Source of the DNA: Bacteroidales bacterium
GTDB taxonomy: Bacteria > Bacteroidota > Bacteroidia > Bacteroidales > ML635J-15
Assembly: GCA_003249955.1 (NCBI GenBank)
Contig: QKHS01000059.1
Span: 1 to 62,113 of the forward strand
Reading direction: 5' to 3'
DNA: 62,113 bases
Below, piece after piece: positions 7,764 through 17,600 of the stretch (within the stretch, counting starts at the first letter, position 1; every line of letters starts with the position of its first letter). Position numbers and translations under genes: made by a program. The notes beneath the pieces are model-generated. The model saw only the letters and a list, made by a program, of their open reading frames with translations, ran no database searches and had not been told where the DNA came from.

Positions 7764-10646
7764 ATGGAAGAAAAAAGACACTATACCGGCTTAAACGAAT
7801 CCCAGGTAAGAGAAAGCAGGATAAAACACGGTGCAAACGTGCTTACACCTCCCTCAAAAGAGCCTGTATGGAAATTGTTTATAAAAAAATTCGACGACCC
7901 CATAATCAAAATCCTTTTAATCGCAGCATTGCTTTCTCTTGGAATTGGTTTTGTCAATAACGAATTTACCGAAACTATAGGCATTTTTGCAGCAATTATT
8001 CTTGCAACAGGAGTTGCATTCTGGTTTGAATATGATGCAGATAAGAAATTTGACATTCTGAATCTTGTAAATGATGAAACTGCTGTTAAAGTAATCCGTA
8101 ACCGAATAGTAACAGAAGTCAGCAAAAAAGACATTGTTGTCGGAGATATTGTTATCCTGCATACCGGTGACGAAATACCCGCCGACGGCGATCTGCTTGA
8201 ATCTGTTTCGTTACAGATTGACGAATCATGTTTAACCGGCGAACCGCTGGTGGAAAAAACAACCGACCCTGCACAGTTTCATCCTGATGCAACTTATGCA
8301 TCGAACAGATTATTGCGCGGAACAAAGCTTATGGACGGAACTGCAACAATGCAGGTTACTGAAGTGGGAGACGTAACAGAATATGGAAAAGTGGCGCAAA
8401 AATCAGCCGAAGATAGTGGCGAAGTTACACCACTGAACAAACAACTCGACGGACTTGCAAGATTTATAGGTGTTATAGGTTTTTTGTTTGCAATTCTGAC
8501 TTTCGGCAGCTTATTTACAAAAGATGTAATTACAGAAAAACTTGTATTCAGTTTTCCGCAACTTTATTTATTTCTGGCTTTGCTCCTCTCTGCTACTGTA
8601 TTATTATCAAAGGTATGGGTTCCTGTTCTATACGACGGAATAGAAATTATTACAAAAAAAGAAAAAGAACTGCCCGGAATTATAAAAAATCATGGATGGC
8701 TAAGATGGCTGGGATATAGCGTGGCTGTTTTTACAGGGCTCAGCGCGCTTTCGTTCGTTTTCGGGATAAATCCTCTCGAAAAATCATCATGGATTGATAT
8801 TGATTCGGCCGGGCAAATATTGCAGTACTTTATGGTTGCAGTTACTTTAATTGTGGTTACAGTTCCCGAAGGCCTGCCTATGAGCGTAACACTAAGCCTT
8901 GCATTAAGTATGAGGCGAATGCTTAAATCGAACAATCTTGTGCGTAAAATGCATGCTACAGAAACTATGGGAGCCGCAACAGTAATATGTACAGACAAAA
9001 CCGGCACACTCACCAAAAACCAGATGCAGATTTACGAAACAAAATTCTTCAGTTTGCCTGGACAAAAACCCGGAGATGATGAACCCGGAACACTTATAAA
9101 AGAAAATATTGCTGTTAACTCAACCGCTCATCTCGATTATTCGGACAAAAACAAAATAAAAACCCTGGGAAATCCCACCGAAGCCGCTCTTTTATTATGG
9201 CTAGACAATTATGAAAACAATTATCTTGACATACGTGAAAACACACGTATAATCCACCAACTGAGCTTTTCAACCGAAAGAAAATACATGGCAACAGTTG
9301 TTGAATCACCTGTGTTAAAGAAAAAAATTCTCTACGTAAAAGGAGCTCCGGAAATAGTTCTTGCACATTCAGAAAATGTGAGATATAAAAACGGACTTAA
9401 AACAGTATCTGAATCTCTGGCAGAAATTGAGGATATTTTACAAAAGTACCAGTCTCAGGCAATGCGTACATTAGGATTTGCATACGAGATTATTGAAGAT
9501 AACCTGCCCAGAATTGCAGACGGAAAAATTATAAACTACAATCTTACATATCTTGGTATAGCTGCAATTTCAGACCCTATCCGTGACGATGTGCCGGATG
9601 CCGTTCAAAATTGTCTGAATGCCGGAATTGATGTTAAAATTGTTACCGGAGACACACCTGGAACAGCAAAAGAAATAGGCCGCCAGATAGGTATATTGGG
9701 ATTGGAAATTCCGGAATTTGCAGTACTCTCCGGCCAGGAATTTGAAAAGATGACTGACGATGAAATAATTAAAATTGCCAAAGGATTAAAAATACTTTGC
9801 AGAGCACGTCCTTCGGACAAACAAAGGCTGGTGCAGCTTCTTCAGAAGGCGGGCGAAATTGTTGCAGTTACAGGAGACGGCACCAATGATGCCCCGGCAC
9901 TTAATTATGCCCACGTAGGCCTGTCAATGGGAAGCGGCACATCTGTGGCCAAGGAGGCAAGCGACATTACAATTATTGATGACTCTTTCAACAGCATTGG
10001 TTCGGCAGTCATGTGGGGTCGCTCTCTATATCAGAACATTCAGCGATTTATCATTTTTCAGCTTACCATAAACGTAACTGCAATGATTATCGTTTTTACA
10101 GGTTCCGTTTTCGGACACGAATTGCCGCTAACAGTAACGCAGATGCTCTGGGTTAACCTCATTATGGACACGTTTGCGGCAGGTGCTCTGGCTTCTCTCC
10201 CGCCAAACAGAAACGTGATGAAAAGAAAACCACGGCATAACAGCGATTTTATTATTTCAAAAAAAATGCGCCATAATATTCTGTTTATGGGTCTTAGCTT
10301 CGTAGCAATTCTATTCTTACTTCTTTTTAAATTACGCGATGACCATGGCAACATCAGCGACTACAATTTGTCGGTTTTCTTCACCGTCTTTGTTATGATG
10401 CAATTCTGGAACATGTTTAATGTAAAAGCATTTGCTTCCGGGAAATCAGCATTTTATAACCTCTCAAAAAGCTATGGATTTTTAACGGTATTGGGATTAA
10501 TACTGATTGGCCAGATTTTAATCGTTCAGTTCGGAGGAGAAGTTTTCCGCACGGTTCCGTTAAATATCGAAGACTGGCTTATCATAACCGGGACAACATC
10601 TATTATTCTTGTCATAGGCGAAATAAGAAGAATGTTTTTTAAATAA
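7764..10646 (+). CDS. Calcium-translocating P-type ATPase, PMCA (P2B) type
   Basis: This 960-aa inner-membrane pump uses ATP to export Ca2+ (or a similar divalent cation). The family signatures are all present: TGE-containing actuator loop (LTGEPLVEKT), phosphorylation site DKTGTLT with Asp at residue 411, the M4 cation-site motif VPEGLP, KGAPE in the nucleotide domain, and TGDGTNDAPAL. The N-terminus (HYTGLNESQVRES) is the usual cation-ATPase N-domain. It is longer than the ~890-900 aa I remember for Bacteroides homologues: between M3 and M4 there is an extra stretch with hydrophobic segments at ~261-292 and ~311-334. It is first in a row with a Fur-type regulator and a peroxiredoxin, under the promoter and operator at 7684-7732. 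Confidence 0.93.
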   Translation: MEEKRHYTGLNESQVRESRIKHGANVLTPPSKEPVWKLFIKKFDDPIIKILLIAALLSLGIGFVNNEFTETIGIFAAIILATGVAFWFEYDADKKFDILNLVNDETAVKVIRNRIVTEVSKKDIVVGDIVILHTGDEIPADGDLLESVSLQIDESCLTGEPLVEKTTDPAQFHPDATYASNRLLRGTKLMDGTATMQVTEVGDVTEYGKVAQKSAEDSGEVTPLNKQLDGLARFIGVIGFLFAILTFGSLFTKDVITEKLVFSFPQLYLFLALLLSATVLLSKVWVPVLYDGIEIITKKEKELPGIIKNHGWLRWLGYSVAVFTGLSALSFVFGINPLEKSSWIDIDSAGQILQYFMVAVTLIVVTVPEGLPMSVTLSLALSMRRMLKSNNLVRKMHATETMGAATVICTDKTGTLTKNQMQIYETKFFSLPGQKPGDDEPGTLIKENIAVNSTAHLDYSDKNKIKTLGNPTEAALLLWLDNYENNYLDIRENTRIIHQLSFSTERKYMATVVESPVLKKKILYVKGAPEIVLAHSENVRYKNGLKTVSESLAEIEDILQKYQSQAMRTLGFAYEIIEDNLPRIADGKIINYNLTYLGIAAISDPIRDDVPDAVQNCLNAGIDVKIVTGDTPGTAKEIGRQIGILGLEIPEFAVLSGQEFEKMTDDEIIKIAKGLKILCRARPSDKQRLVQLLQKAGEIVAVTGDGTNDAPALNYAHVGLSMGSGTSVAKEASDITIIDDSFNSIGSAVMWGRSLYQNIQRFIIFQLTINVTAMIIVFTGSVFGHELPLTVTQMLWVNLIMDTFAAGALASLPPNRNVMKRKPRHNSDFIISKKMRHNILFMGLSFVAILFLLLFKLRDDHGNISDYNLSVFFTVFVMMQFWNMFNVKAFASGKSAFYNLSKSYGFLTVLGLILIGQILIVQFGGEVFRTVPLNIEDWLIITGTTSIILVIGEIRRMFFK

Positions 10647-10726
10647 ATCAGAAATTATCTGAACAAAATAAAAACATTCCTGTTAAATAATAAACTTTCT
10701 TAAATAAGAATTTTTATTATTTAATT

Positions 10727-11146
10727 ATGACAGAAAAACAACACATTATTAATTACCTTAAAACGAACAATCTTAAAGTAACACCTCAGAGAATGGCTAT
10801 ACTTGAGGCTGTTTACGAATCGGGGAATCATCCTACCGCAGAAATGATTCTGGAAAGGGTAAAAAAAGACAATCCAAATATTGCATTAGGTACTGTTTAC
10901 TCTGTTTTGGAAACATTGGCAGAAAAAAAGATAATAAATAAAGTACATACCGAAAACGGCGTTTTTCGTTATGACGGTTACACAGAAATGCATCATCATC
11001 TTCATGCCGGGGACTCTTCCAAAATAGAAGATTATTACAACGAAGAGCTTAACGGAATTTTACAGGAATATTTTGAAAGGAATAAAATTCCCGGTTTCAA
11101 AATTCATGAAATCATGTTGCACATTAAAGGCGAATTTGAACAATAA
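10727..11146 (+). CDS. Fur-family transcriptional regulator, PerR-like
   Basis: This 139-aa protein has the Fur winged helix (residues ~10-85: LKVTPQRMAILEAVYESGNHPTAEMI .. NIALGTVYSVLETLAEKKII, quoted in parts) and the metal-binding hinge and dimer region (MHHHLHAGDSSKIEDYY). The CxxC pairs that hold structural zinc in classical Fur/PerR are absent, as in several Bacteroidota homologues. It sits 80 nt after the Ca2+ ATPase and 27 nt before a peroxiredoxin, so it probably represses the peroxiredoxin and itself in response to peroxide or iron/manganese. A small palindrome, TTCTTAAATAAGAA, lies at 10697-10710 just upstream and could be an autoregulatory site. PerR versus Fur cannot be decided from sequence alone. 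Confidence 0.85.
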   Translation: MTEKQHIINYLKTNNLKVTPQRMAILEAVYESGNHPTAEMILERVKKDNPNIALGTVYSVLETLAEKKIINKVHTENGVFRYDGYTEMHHHLHAGDSSKIEDYYNEELNGILQEYFERNKIPGFKIHEIMLHIKGEFEQ

Positions 11147-11173
11147 CAATTAATAACTTAAAATTTAAAAACG

Positions 11174-11878
11174 ATGGAAGAAAACACAATTATTTCAATG
11201 CCGAGAATCGGAGACAAAGCACCGGAATTTAAAGCAGTTACAACACAGGGAGAAATTAACTTCCCGGCTGATTACAAAGGAAACTGGGTAATTTTATTCA
11301 GTCACCCGGCTGACTTTACCCCCGTTTGCACATCAGAGTTTATGACATTTGCATCTCTCGAAGAAAAGTTTGAAAAAGCAAACTGCAAACTCGTGGGATT
11401 GTCTGTTGACGGGTTGTACAGCCATATCGCGTGGTTGCGCACGATTAAAGACAAAATAGAATACAAGGGAATGAAAGATGTTGAAGTGAAATTTCCTTTA
11501 ATAGAAGACATAACAATGGATGTTGCGAAAAAATACGGAATGATTCAACCTGGTGAAAGCAGTACTAAAGCTGTAAGAGCGGTATTTTTCGTTGATCCTA
11601 AAGGTATCATCCGCGCAATAATTTATTACCCTCTCAGCCTCGGCCGTAACTTTGACGAACTTTACAGAGCACTTATTGCAATGCAGACTGCCGATGAATT
11701 CGGAGTTGCAACTCCTGCCGACTGGAATCCCGGAGACGATGTAATTGTTTCTCCTGCAGGATCATGCGGAATGGCAAAAGAAAGAATGGATGATAAAGAT
11801 CTCGACTGTAAGGACTGGTTCTTCTGTACAAAAAAACTGGATAAAGAAAAAGTACTTAAAGCTGTTCTGAAGAAATAA
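11174..11878 (+). CDS. Peroxiredoxin, Prx6/archaeal-type
   Basis: A 234-aa cytoplasmic thiol peroxidase that reduces hydrogen peroxide and organic peroxides. The peroxidatic motif FSHPADFTPVCTSEF is intact. The C-terminal extension ends in SCGMAK .. DCKDWFFCTKK, giving three further cysteines in the pattern seen in the archaeal Prx6 group, where they help resolve the oxidised cysteine. The length matches that group (~220-240 aa) rather than the ~190-aa AhpC group. It lies 27 nt after the Fur-like gene and ends at a strong terminator, so it is the last gene of the unit; peroxide-dependent control by its neighbour is likely. Confidence 0.93.
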   Translation: MEENTIISMPRIGDKAPEFKAVTTQGEINFPADYKGNWVILFSHPADFTPVCTSEFMTFASLEEKFEKANCKLVGLSVDGLYSHIAWLRTIKDKIEYKGMKDVEVKFPLIEDITMDVAKKYGMIQPGESSTKAVRAVFFVDPKGIIRAIIYYPLSLGRNFDELYRALIAMQTADEFGVATPADWNPGDDVIVSPAGSCGMAKERMDDKDLDCKDWFFCTKKLDKEKVLKAVLKK

Positions 11879-11910
11879 ATTAAACTGTTTGCCGATAAAA
11901 AGTGAAGAAG

Positions 11911-11947
11911 GTTGATGCGGGTTCATTATTTCGCATCAACTTTTTTT
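11911..11947 (+). terminator. Intrinsic terminator after the peroxiredoxin gene
   Basis: GTTGATGCG (11911-11919) pairs perfectly with CGCATCAAC (11932-11940) around a 12-nt loop and is followed by seven T residues. It lies 33 nt past the peroxiredoxin stop codon. Confidence 0.9.
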
Positions 11948-11998
11948 ATACCTATTATTAATGTTTATAAATTATTTAGTATATCACTTAAATAAGTA

Positions 11999-12793
11999 TC
12001 AATCCCCCACTTTGATAAGTTCGTGATCAACATAGGCTCTTGCCCCAAAGCCGCAACCGGCACTTTCTTCTGCAACAGCCGAAACAGACTTCTCCCCGAA
12101 TTTAAAGACAATTTTACAATTCTCTCCGTAATCATAAGGATCTTCAGAATAAACATAGGAATCTCCTTGTTTAACGGCAACACCTTCGGCAATAGCAAAA
12201 TGATAGGTAGGACCACAAATAAATTCAAGCGAAAAGTTCAGACTATCTTTACCGGCTTCCGTGAAAACAATGCTTCCCCCGTTGTATCCGGTTTCATAAA
12301 CGGGATTATCTTCACTTGCAAAGTAGTCGTTAATAAAATAATAATCAACCTGGTAAATACCTGTTATTTCAGAACTCACCTCATCTGAATATTCTGCAAG
12401 TGTTTTAAATTTAAGCAGGTCATAATTACCTCCGGTGATTATAAGTGTTACAGGCAAGGCTTTTGTTTCGTTTACCCACCACCCTGTAAGCGTATCTCCT
12501 TCCCGGTCAAGATAAAAAGCTCCGGTTTGTTTCCCGTTCCAAAACTCTTCTATGTATAAAACATTTCCCAAATTTTGTCCGGTAAGCGACAAATAATTCT
12601 TTTGACTTAAATATTTGTACCTGCCTGTAAATGTTGAAGAATCAAGTACCGCCGAAGTTATTTCCATTTCTATCTTATAGCTGGCTATTTCACCTTTGAT
12701 AGTTAGAACATCTCCGCCGTTACTTTCACCTGCCATAAGCGGCAATAACCCGGCAGAACACATAATAAGTACAAAACAATATAACTTTTTCAT
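11999..12793 (-). CDS. Secreted protein of unknown function
   Basis: A 264-aa protein with a clear signal peptide (MKKLYCFVLI .. LPLMAGES, cleavage near residue 22). The rest is beta-rich: a first half with short strands ending in GYW-type motifs (TGRYKYLSQKNYLSL, GDTLTGWWVNET) and a second half (from ~residue 145) that looks like a separate lipocalin-like or MORN-like barrel (ITGIYQVDYYFIND, GGSIVFTEAGKD). Two Cys residues lie in the second half (GENCKIVFKF, AGCGFGAR). I do not recognise a family. It is 40 nt upstream of the TonB-C-domain gene's end and in the same direction; the two may be unrelated. Confidence 0.7.
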   Translation of the reverse strand: MKKLYCFVLIMCSAGLLPLMAGESNGGDVLTIKGEIASYKIEMEITSAVLDSSTFTGRYKYLSQKNYLSLTGQNLGNVLYIEEFWNGKQTGAFYLDREGDTLTGWWVNETKALPVTLIITGGNYDLLKFKTLAEYSDEVSSEITGIYQVDYYFINDYFASEDNPVYETGYNGGSIVFTEAGKDSLNFSLEFICGPTYHFAIAEGVAVKQGDSYVYSEDPYDYGENCKIVFKFGEKSVSAVAEESAGCGFGARAYVDHELIKVGD

Positions 12794-12833
12794 AAATAAA
12801 GTTTTTTAACCTGATACAATCTGAAAAAAACAA

Positions 12834-13247
12834 CTATTGCTTCTTTTTTGAATTAGGACCAACCCTGACAGGAACATTAAGCATCACGTTCATTTTTACA
12901 GGATTACCTTCGGCAAGAGCAGGAGCAAATTTCATGGTTTTAAGAACACGCTCAAACTCTTCATTTATCCCGTAGTCCATCCCGGATATAATTGAGATAC
13001 CTGTAACCGTACTGTCTGTTTCCACATCAAAGCTAACCATAATTTCACCGTCAGCACGTTCATCAATTGCTTGCTGAGAATACTCCATTGCAGCCCATAA
13101 ATCACCTATAAATTTATTTATCCCGCCAGGATATTCTGCATCTCTGTTATAATCCACATCCATATTCTGAGGATCGGAGTAATCCTGAGCATTGACAGCA
13201 AAAGAAAAAATAAACATTAAAGAGAAAAAATAAATCAGCTTTTTCAT
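12834..13247 (-). CDS. Small secreted protein with TonB C-terminal-like domain
   Basis: A 137-aa protein with a signal peptide (residues 1-20, cleavage at VNAQ) followed directly by a TonB C-terminal-type fold: YPGGINKFIGDLW .. YSQQAIDERADGEIMVSFDVETDSTV .. FERVLKTMKFAPALAEGNPVKMNVMLNVPVRV. In full-length energy transducers this domain contacts TonB-dependent receptors from the periplasm. Here the membrane anchor and Pro-rich spacer are missing and the domain is simply exported. Stand-alone versions are common in Bacteroidota and their role is unknown. Confidence 0.8.
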   Translation of the reverse strand: MKKLIYFFSLMFIFSFAVNAQDYSDPQNMDVDYNRDAEYPGGINKFIGDLWAAMEYSQQAIDERADGEIMVSFDVETDSTVTGISIISGMDYGINEEFERVLKTMKFAPALAEGNPVKMNVMLNVPVRVGPNSKKKQ

Positions 13248-14203
13248 ATAATTAATTTTTTACAAGTTAGGAATTTTACAAATATCATGCAAAGAAATAT
13301 ATGACATTGTTAACGTAAATAACCCGGCTGTAATTTATAAAAGTCCTGAATCAACATAAGCTGTAACTTTTATAAATAATATTAATAATACAAACCTCCG
13401 GCCCGTAATATTCTCAGTTACTGTAACCTGCTATAAACCTTTGTCTGTAAACGATGTAGCAGTCCAGACTGATCAGAGAAAACATAATAATTTGGTAGTA
13501 ATTTTAACGGTTCTGAAATAAATTAAAATAACACCTGAATAACTTTCCTGATGCTTATTCCTGACCAGTCAACACTGATTTACATTTCATATCATATAAC
13601 ACAAGCTAACTAAACAAAAAATACAGAAAATAGAAACTGTGAACGTTTTTTTACCTTTAATTCAAAACATGTTAAATTTAATCACACATCATTTTTAGCT
13701 TACTTGTTTCCGGTATTGTTTTCAAACTTACGAATCTGCCTTTTTGTACCAAAATCGACATTTAAACCACATATACAACACATAAAGTCTTTTTTGTTAG
13801 ACTTTATGCATATTATGCAACACGGAATATTTACACTATTTCGACATAAAACACTTTTCCTTATATGTTTTCACATCAAACCTTTAATCTATGCCCTAAT
13901 TTTACGTAAGTGTTTACGCCGAAATTTTTAACAACAAGTGTTTATGTATTTTTTATACAAAAATAAAGAAAGTATTTTTCAAATTATTAATGCAGCTACG
14001 CTATGCAGCAATAATAATATACTGTTTAACAGGTCATATTACGACATCATATACATAATAAATCACACCACTGAATTTGTAAATAATAAATACAGCATCA
14101 ATTCCTCATGAATCTTAAAATTCAGACACATAAGATCACAGTTATAAATTATTTTTTTAAAACCCGACAAAATTTAAAATTATTAACATTAAATACGAAA
14201 GCT
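13248..14203. other. Long gene-poor AT-rich region
   Basis: 956 nt without a credible gene. A 75-codon frame (13704-13931) has no family resemblance and odd composition. The only structure I see is the perfect hairpin at 13781-13808. The leader of the 14204 gene presumably lies here, but I found no exact TAnnTTTG element near it. Confidence 0.6.
13781..13808. repeat. Perfect 10-bp hairpin in non-coding DNA
   Basis: CATAAAGTCT (13781-13790) pairs exactly with AGACTTTATG (13799-13808) around an 8-nt T-rich loop. No U-run follows on either strand, so it is not a classical terminator. It could be an operator or part of an RNA. Confidence 0.6.
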
Positions 14204-14665
14204 ATGAAAACTAAATCAATTTACTTCACAATTATCCTGGGGTTAGTATTTAATTTCACTTATGCCCAAAATGTATTAAGTGACTTTCTGATTTTCGAAA
14301 GTAATTATTCGGAACTACCCAATTATGAAAAGTCTCTTAAAGGCACAGAAAATGTGTTTTTCAACACAAGTCAATCTCCTGTGTTTACATTAGTGAATTC
14401 TATCCTTAAAGAAAAAGAGATAAATAATTTACATCTCTATTTAGACACCAAGCCTGGCGAACTTTATTTCGGAGGTACAAAAATCACTAATTTCAACATC
14501 ATGGATTACAGTGAGCATTTTATCGGCTGGAAACATCTGGTAAAAGGCCGTGTAATAATTCACAGCAACGTTGTGTTCAGTGGCGACAACGGCATTGAAC
14601 TTAAACAAAAGTTAGAAGAAATCACAGGTTTACCTTTTGAGTTGAGAACTAACGAACGAAATTAA
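14204..14665 (+). CDS. Small secreted protein resembling a degenerate DUF4347 domain
   Basis: 153 aa from the ATG at 14204 (MKTKSIYF..), chosen because it gives a clean signal peptide (cleavage near TYAQ); an earlier in-frame ATG at 14108 would bury it. The segment INNLHLYLDTKPGELYFGG .. YSEHFIGWKHL .. GRVIIHSNVVFSGDNGIELKQ .. EITGLPFE follows the order and spacing I remember for DUF4347 (HIxSHGSPGxLxLG .. Y .. W .. L .. xLLYGCNVAxGxxG .. xLTGADVAAS). The SHG and YGC motifs, which look like a caspase-type His/Cys pair, are here replaced by LDT and IHS, so any catalytic role is lost. DUF4347 usually forms the N-terminus of giant adhesins; here it is a separate protein 23 nt before one. Confidence 0.6.
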   Translation: MKTKSIYFTIILGLVFNFTYAQNVLSDFLIFESNYSELPNYEKSLKGTENVFFNTSQSPVFTLVNSILKEKEINNLHLYLDTKPGELYFGGTKITNFNIMDYSEHFIGWKHLVKGRVIIHSNVVFSGDNGIELKQKLEEITGLPFELRTNERN

Positions 14666-14688
14666 TACTAACCATAAAATTTAATAAA

Positions 14689-17600
14689 ATGAAAAAGTTA
14701 TACTTAATAATCGTCTTGTTGATTGGTGTGACCTGGCAAATGGTCGCTCAATCACCTTTGTGTGAATCTTACCCTACAACTTTTTGTTGTGAATATGTTT
14801 CATCAGTAACCATTAATGGTGTTACAAGAGCAGGAGCCCCTGATGCCACAGGTTTTACCTCCGGCCCCGGATACTTCGACTATACCGGCGAAGTATTAAC
14901 GGCTATGGTAGCAGGCAATACCTATCCGGTATCTGTTACGGTAAAAACAAACAGTTCTTATCAGGAATTCGTTAAAATCTGGTTTGACTTTAACGGAAAC
15001 GGAAATTTAAGCGATTCCGGAGAACTCGTTTTTGATCAGGTAAATACTTTCAACGGCACATATGTATATTCAGGTGATATAACAGTGCCCACTACGGCCT
15101 TTAACGGCGAAGTTTACATCAGGGTTGTAATGGTTTATGCCAACAGTCCTGCATTATGTGGTACTTATAGCTACGGAACTACCCTCGATTTTAAAGCCTC
15201 CATAAGTGGTGGTGTTTCTGCACAAAATCTTACTGTCGCAACTACTGCTTCCGGCGGATACGACGGAAACATCGTCAGCTCTCCATCCGGAATAAACACC
15301 GGTTCTTCTATGACTACTGCAAATTTTGCAACCGGTACAAATGTTACTCTCACAGCAACTCCCAATAGCGGAGGATCTTTCATTAATTGGTCAGGTGATG
15401 CTTCAGGCTCAACAAATCCTTTAACCGTTACTTTAAATTCAGACATGAATATTACTGCAAACTTCGGTCCTTCAGCACCTGCAAATCCTACATCTGTAAC
15501 TGTAGGTTCTTCAACTATATGTAATGGTTCTTCTACTTCACTAACTGCAAACGGAGCTTCAGGTACCGTTTACTGGTACTCGGGAAGTTGCGGTGGCACT
15601 TTGGTAGGAACAGGAAATCCTATAAATGTATCTCCTGCTACCACTACAACATACTATGCAAGAAACTATACAACAGCATTCAGTCCCGGCTGCGCCTCTG
15701 CAACTGTCACGGTAGATCCGGTCAGCGCGGGCGGAAGCATAACAGGAACAAATGCCATAACTTATGGTTCTTCAACAGGAACAATGACTTTAGGAAGTTA
15801 TACCGGCACCATCCAGCAATGGGAAAAGAAACTGAATTCAGGATCATGGTCGGTAATTTCGAATACTGCTAACACTTATTCTGAAAGCCCGGCTTCAGCA
15901 GGCACATGGTATTACAGAGCTTTGGTAAAAAGCGGAGTTTGTTCGGAAGCTTATTCTTCTGAATTTGCCGTAACTGTAAATAAAGCTAACCTAACCGTAA
16001 CTGCAAACGACAAATCCAAAGTTTACGGAGCTGCCGAACCTGCTTTAGACTATACTGCTTCGGGAACATTGTATTTCGGAGATACATACTCGGTTATTTC
16101 GGGAGTAAGTATCAGCACTGCCACAGGAGCTGCCGCAACTTTCGGAACACATACCATCACAGCTTCTTCCGGCACTGCCTCAAATTACAATATATCTTAT
16201 GTTGACGGAACACTTACCGTTTCGAAAGCAGAATTAACAGTAATAAACGCAGTTGCTGAGAATAAAATATATGATACAAACACAGATGCTGTAATTTCAG
16301 GTGCTGAATTAAGCGGGGTATTTTACAGTGATGATGTTATTCTTGACAATAGCCTGACAGGAACTTTTGCTCAGGCAGAAGTTGCCCAAAATATTGGCGT
16401 AAGTACAGCTATGACAATTTCCGGAACTGATGCATTTAATTACACTCTGGTTCAGCCAACCTATTTAAGTGCCGACATAACTCCGGGTCCGCTTGATCAT
16501 TTCACAGTATCAGGTATCTCAAATCCTATTATGGCAGGTGAAGCTGCGACATTGGATGTAAGTGCATTTGACTTCTATGATAATTTAAAGACAGACTACA
16601 CAGGCACAATTAATATTACATCTGATGATCCTATGGCTGTTTTACCTTCAGACTATACATTTACTGCCGGAGATAACGGGACAAAATCATTCACAGACGG
16701 AGATAACGGAACAAAATCATTTACAGACGGAATTATCCTGAAAACAACAGGAACTCATTTTGTTAAAGTAACCGCTGGTTCTGTCACCAATCAGCAATCA
16801 GACATATTATTAACTCCGGGTGGTCTGGACTACTTTACAGTTGTCACTGAACACAATGATACGGAAACAGCCGCTTCTGCATTTAGCGTAACTGTAACTG
16901 CTTATGATATGTATGGCAATGTTAAAACCGACTTAAACGGGGATGTTGATGTAATATGGACATCAACAGCTACTGCTTCGGGTAACGGGACCAATCCTGT
17001 AAAACCGGCTGACGGTAATATTTCTTTTGCATCAGGAGTTTCCACAGTAAGCGGATTTACTTTATATAATGCAAACGAAACACCGACTATCACCGTAACA
17101 GAAACAGCCAACAGCAAAACCGGAACAAGCAGCGAAATACTTGTTAATCACCTGGCTTTGCAAAACTTCCTGGTAGAAGCCGGAACATCTCAGATTGCCG
17201 GAGTACCTTTCGATGCAACAGTAACAGCAAGAGACATGTATTATAATACTGTTACAGACTATGCCGGTTCTATTAACTTTAAATCCAGTGCAGATGCTGT
17301 AGTTTCATACCCGGCAGGTAATCAGTCATTTGTGGGTTACAGCGGAGTAAGACATTTTACAAATGCAATTACAATTAATCCTGTAGGAACATATTGGTTG
17401 CGTGCTGCTGATGCTGCAATTCCTATTATTCTCGGGACCCAGTATGGTATTGTTGTAAACCCTGCACCTTTTGATGCCGGAACTTCAAGCCTTACTGTTG
17501 ATTATAACACAAGAATTGCAGGAGAATATGTAATTGCAACTGTAATTCCACGTGACGAGTTCGGTAATTTATTGGGAACAGGTAAAGATGTTTCTGTAAT

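Noticed and set aside
13704-13931. 75-codon frame in the long intergenic region
   Set aside because: Composition is unlike neighbouring genes, there is no promoter or recognisable domain, and the frame contains the perfect hairpin at 13781-13808.
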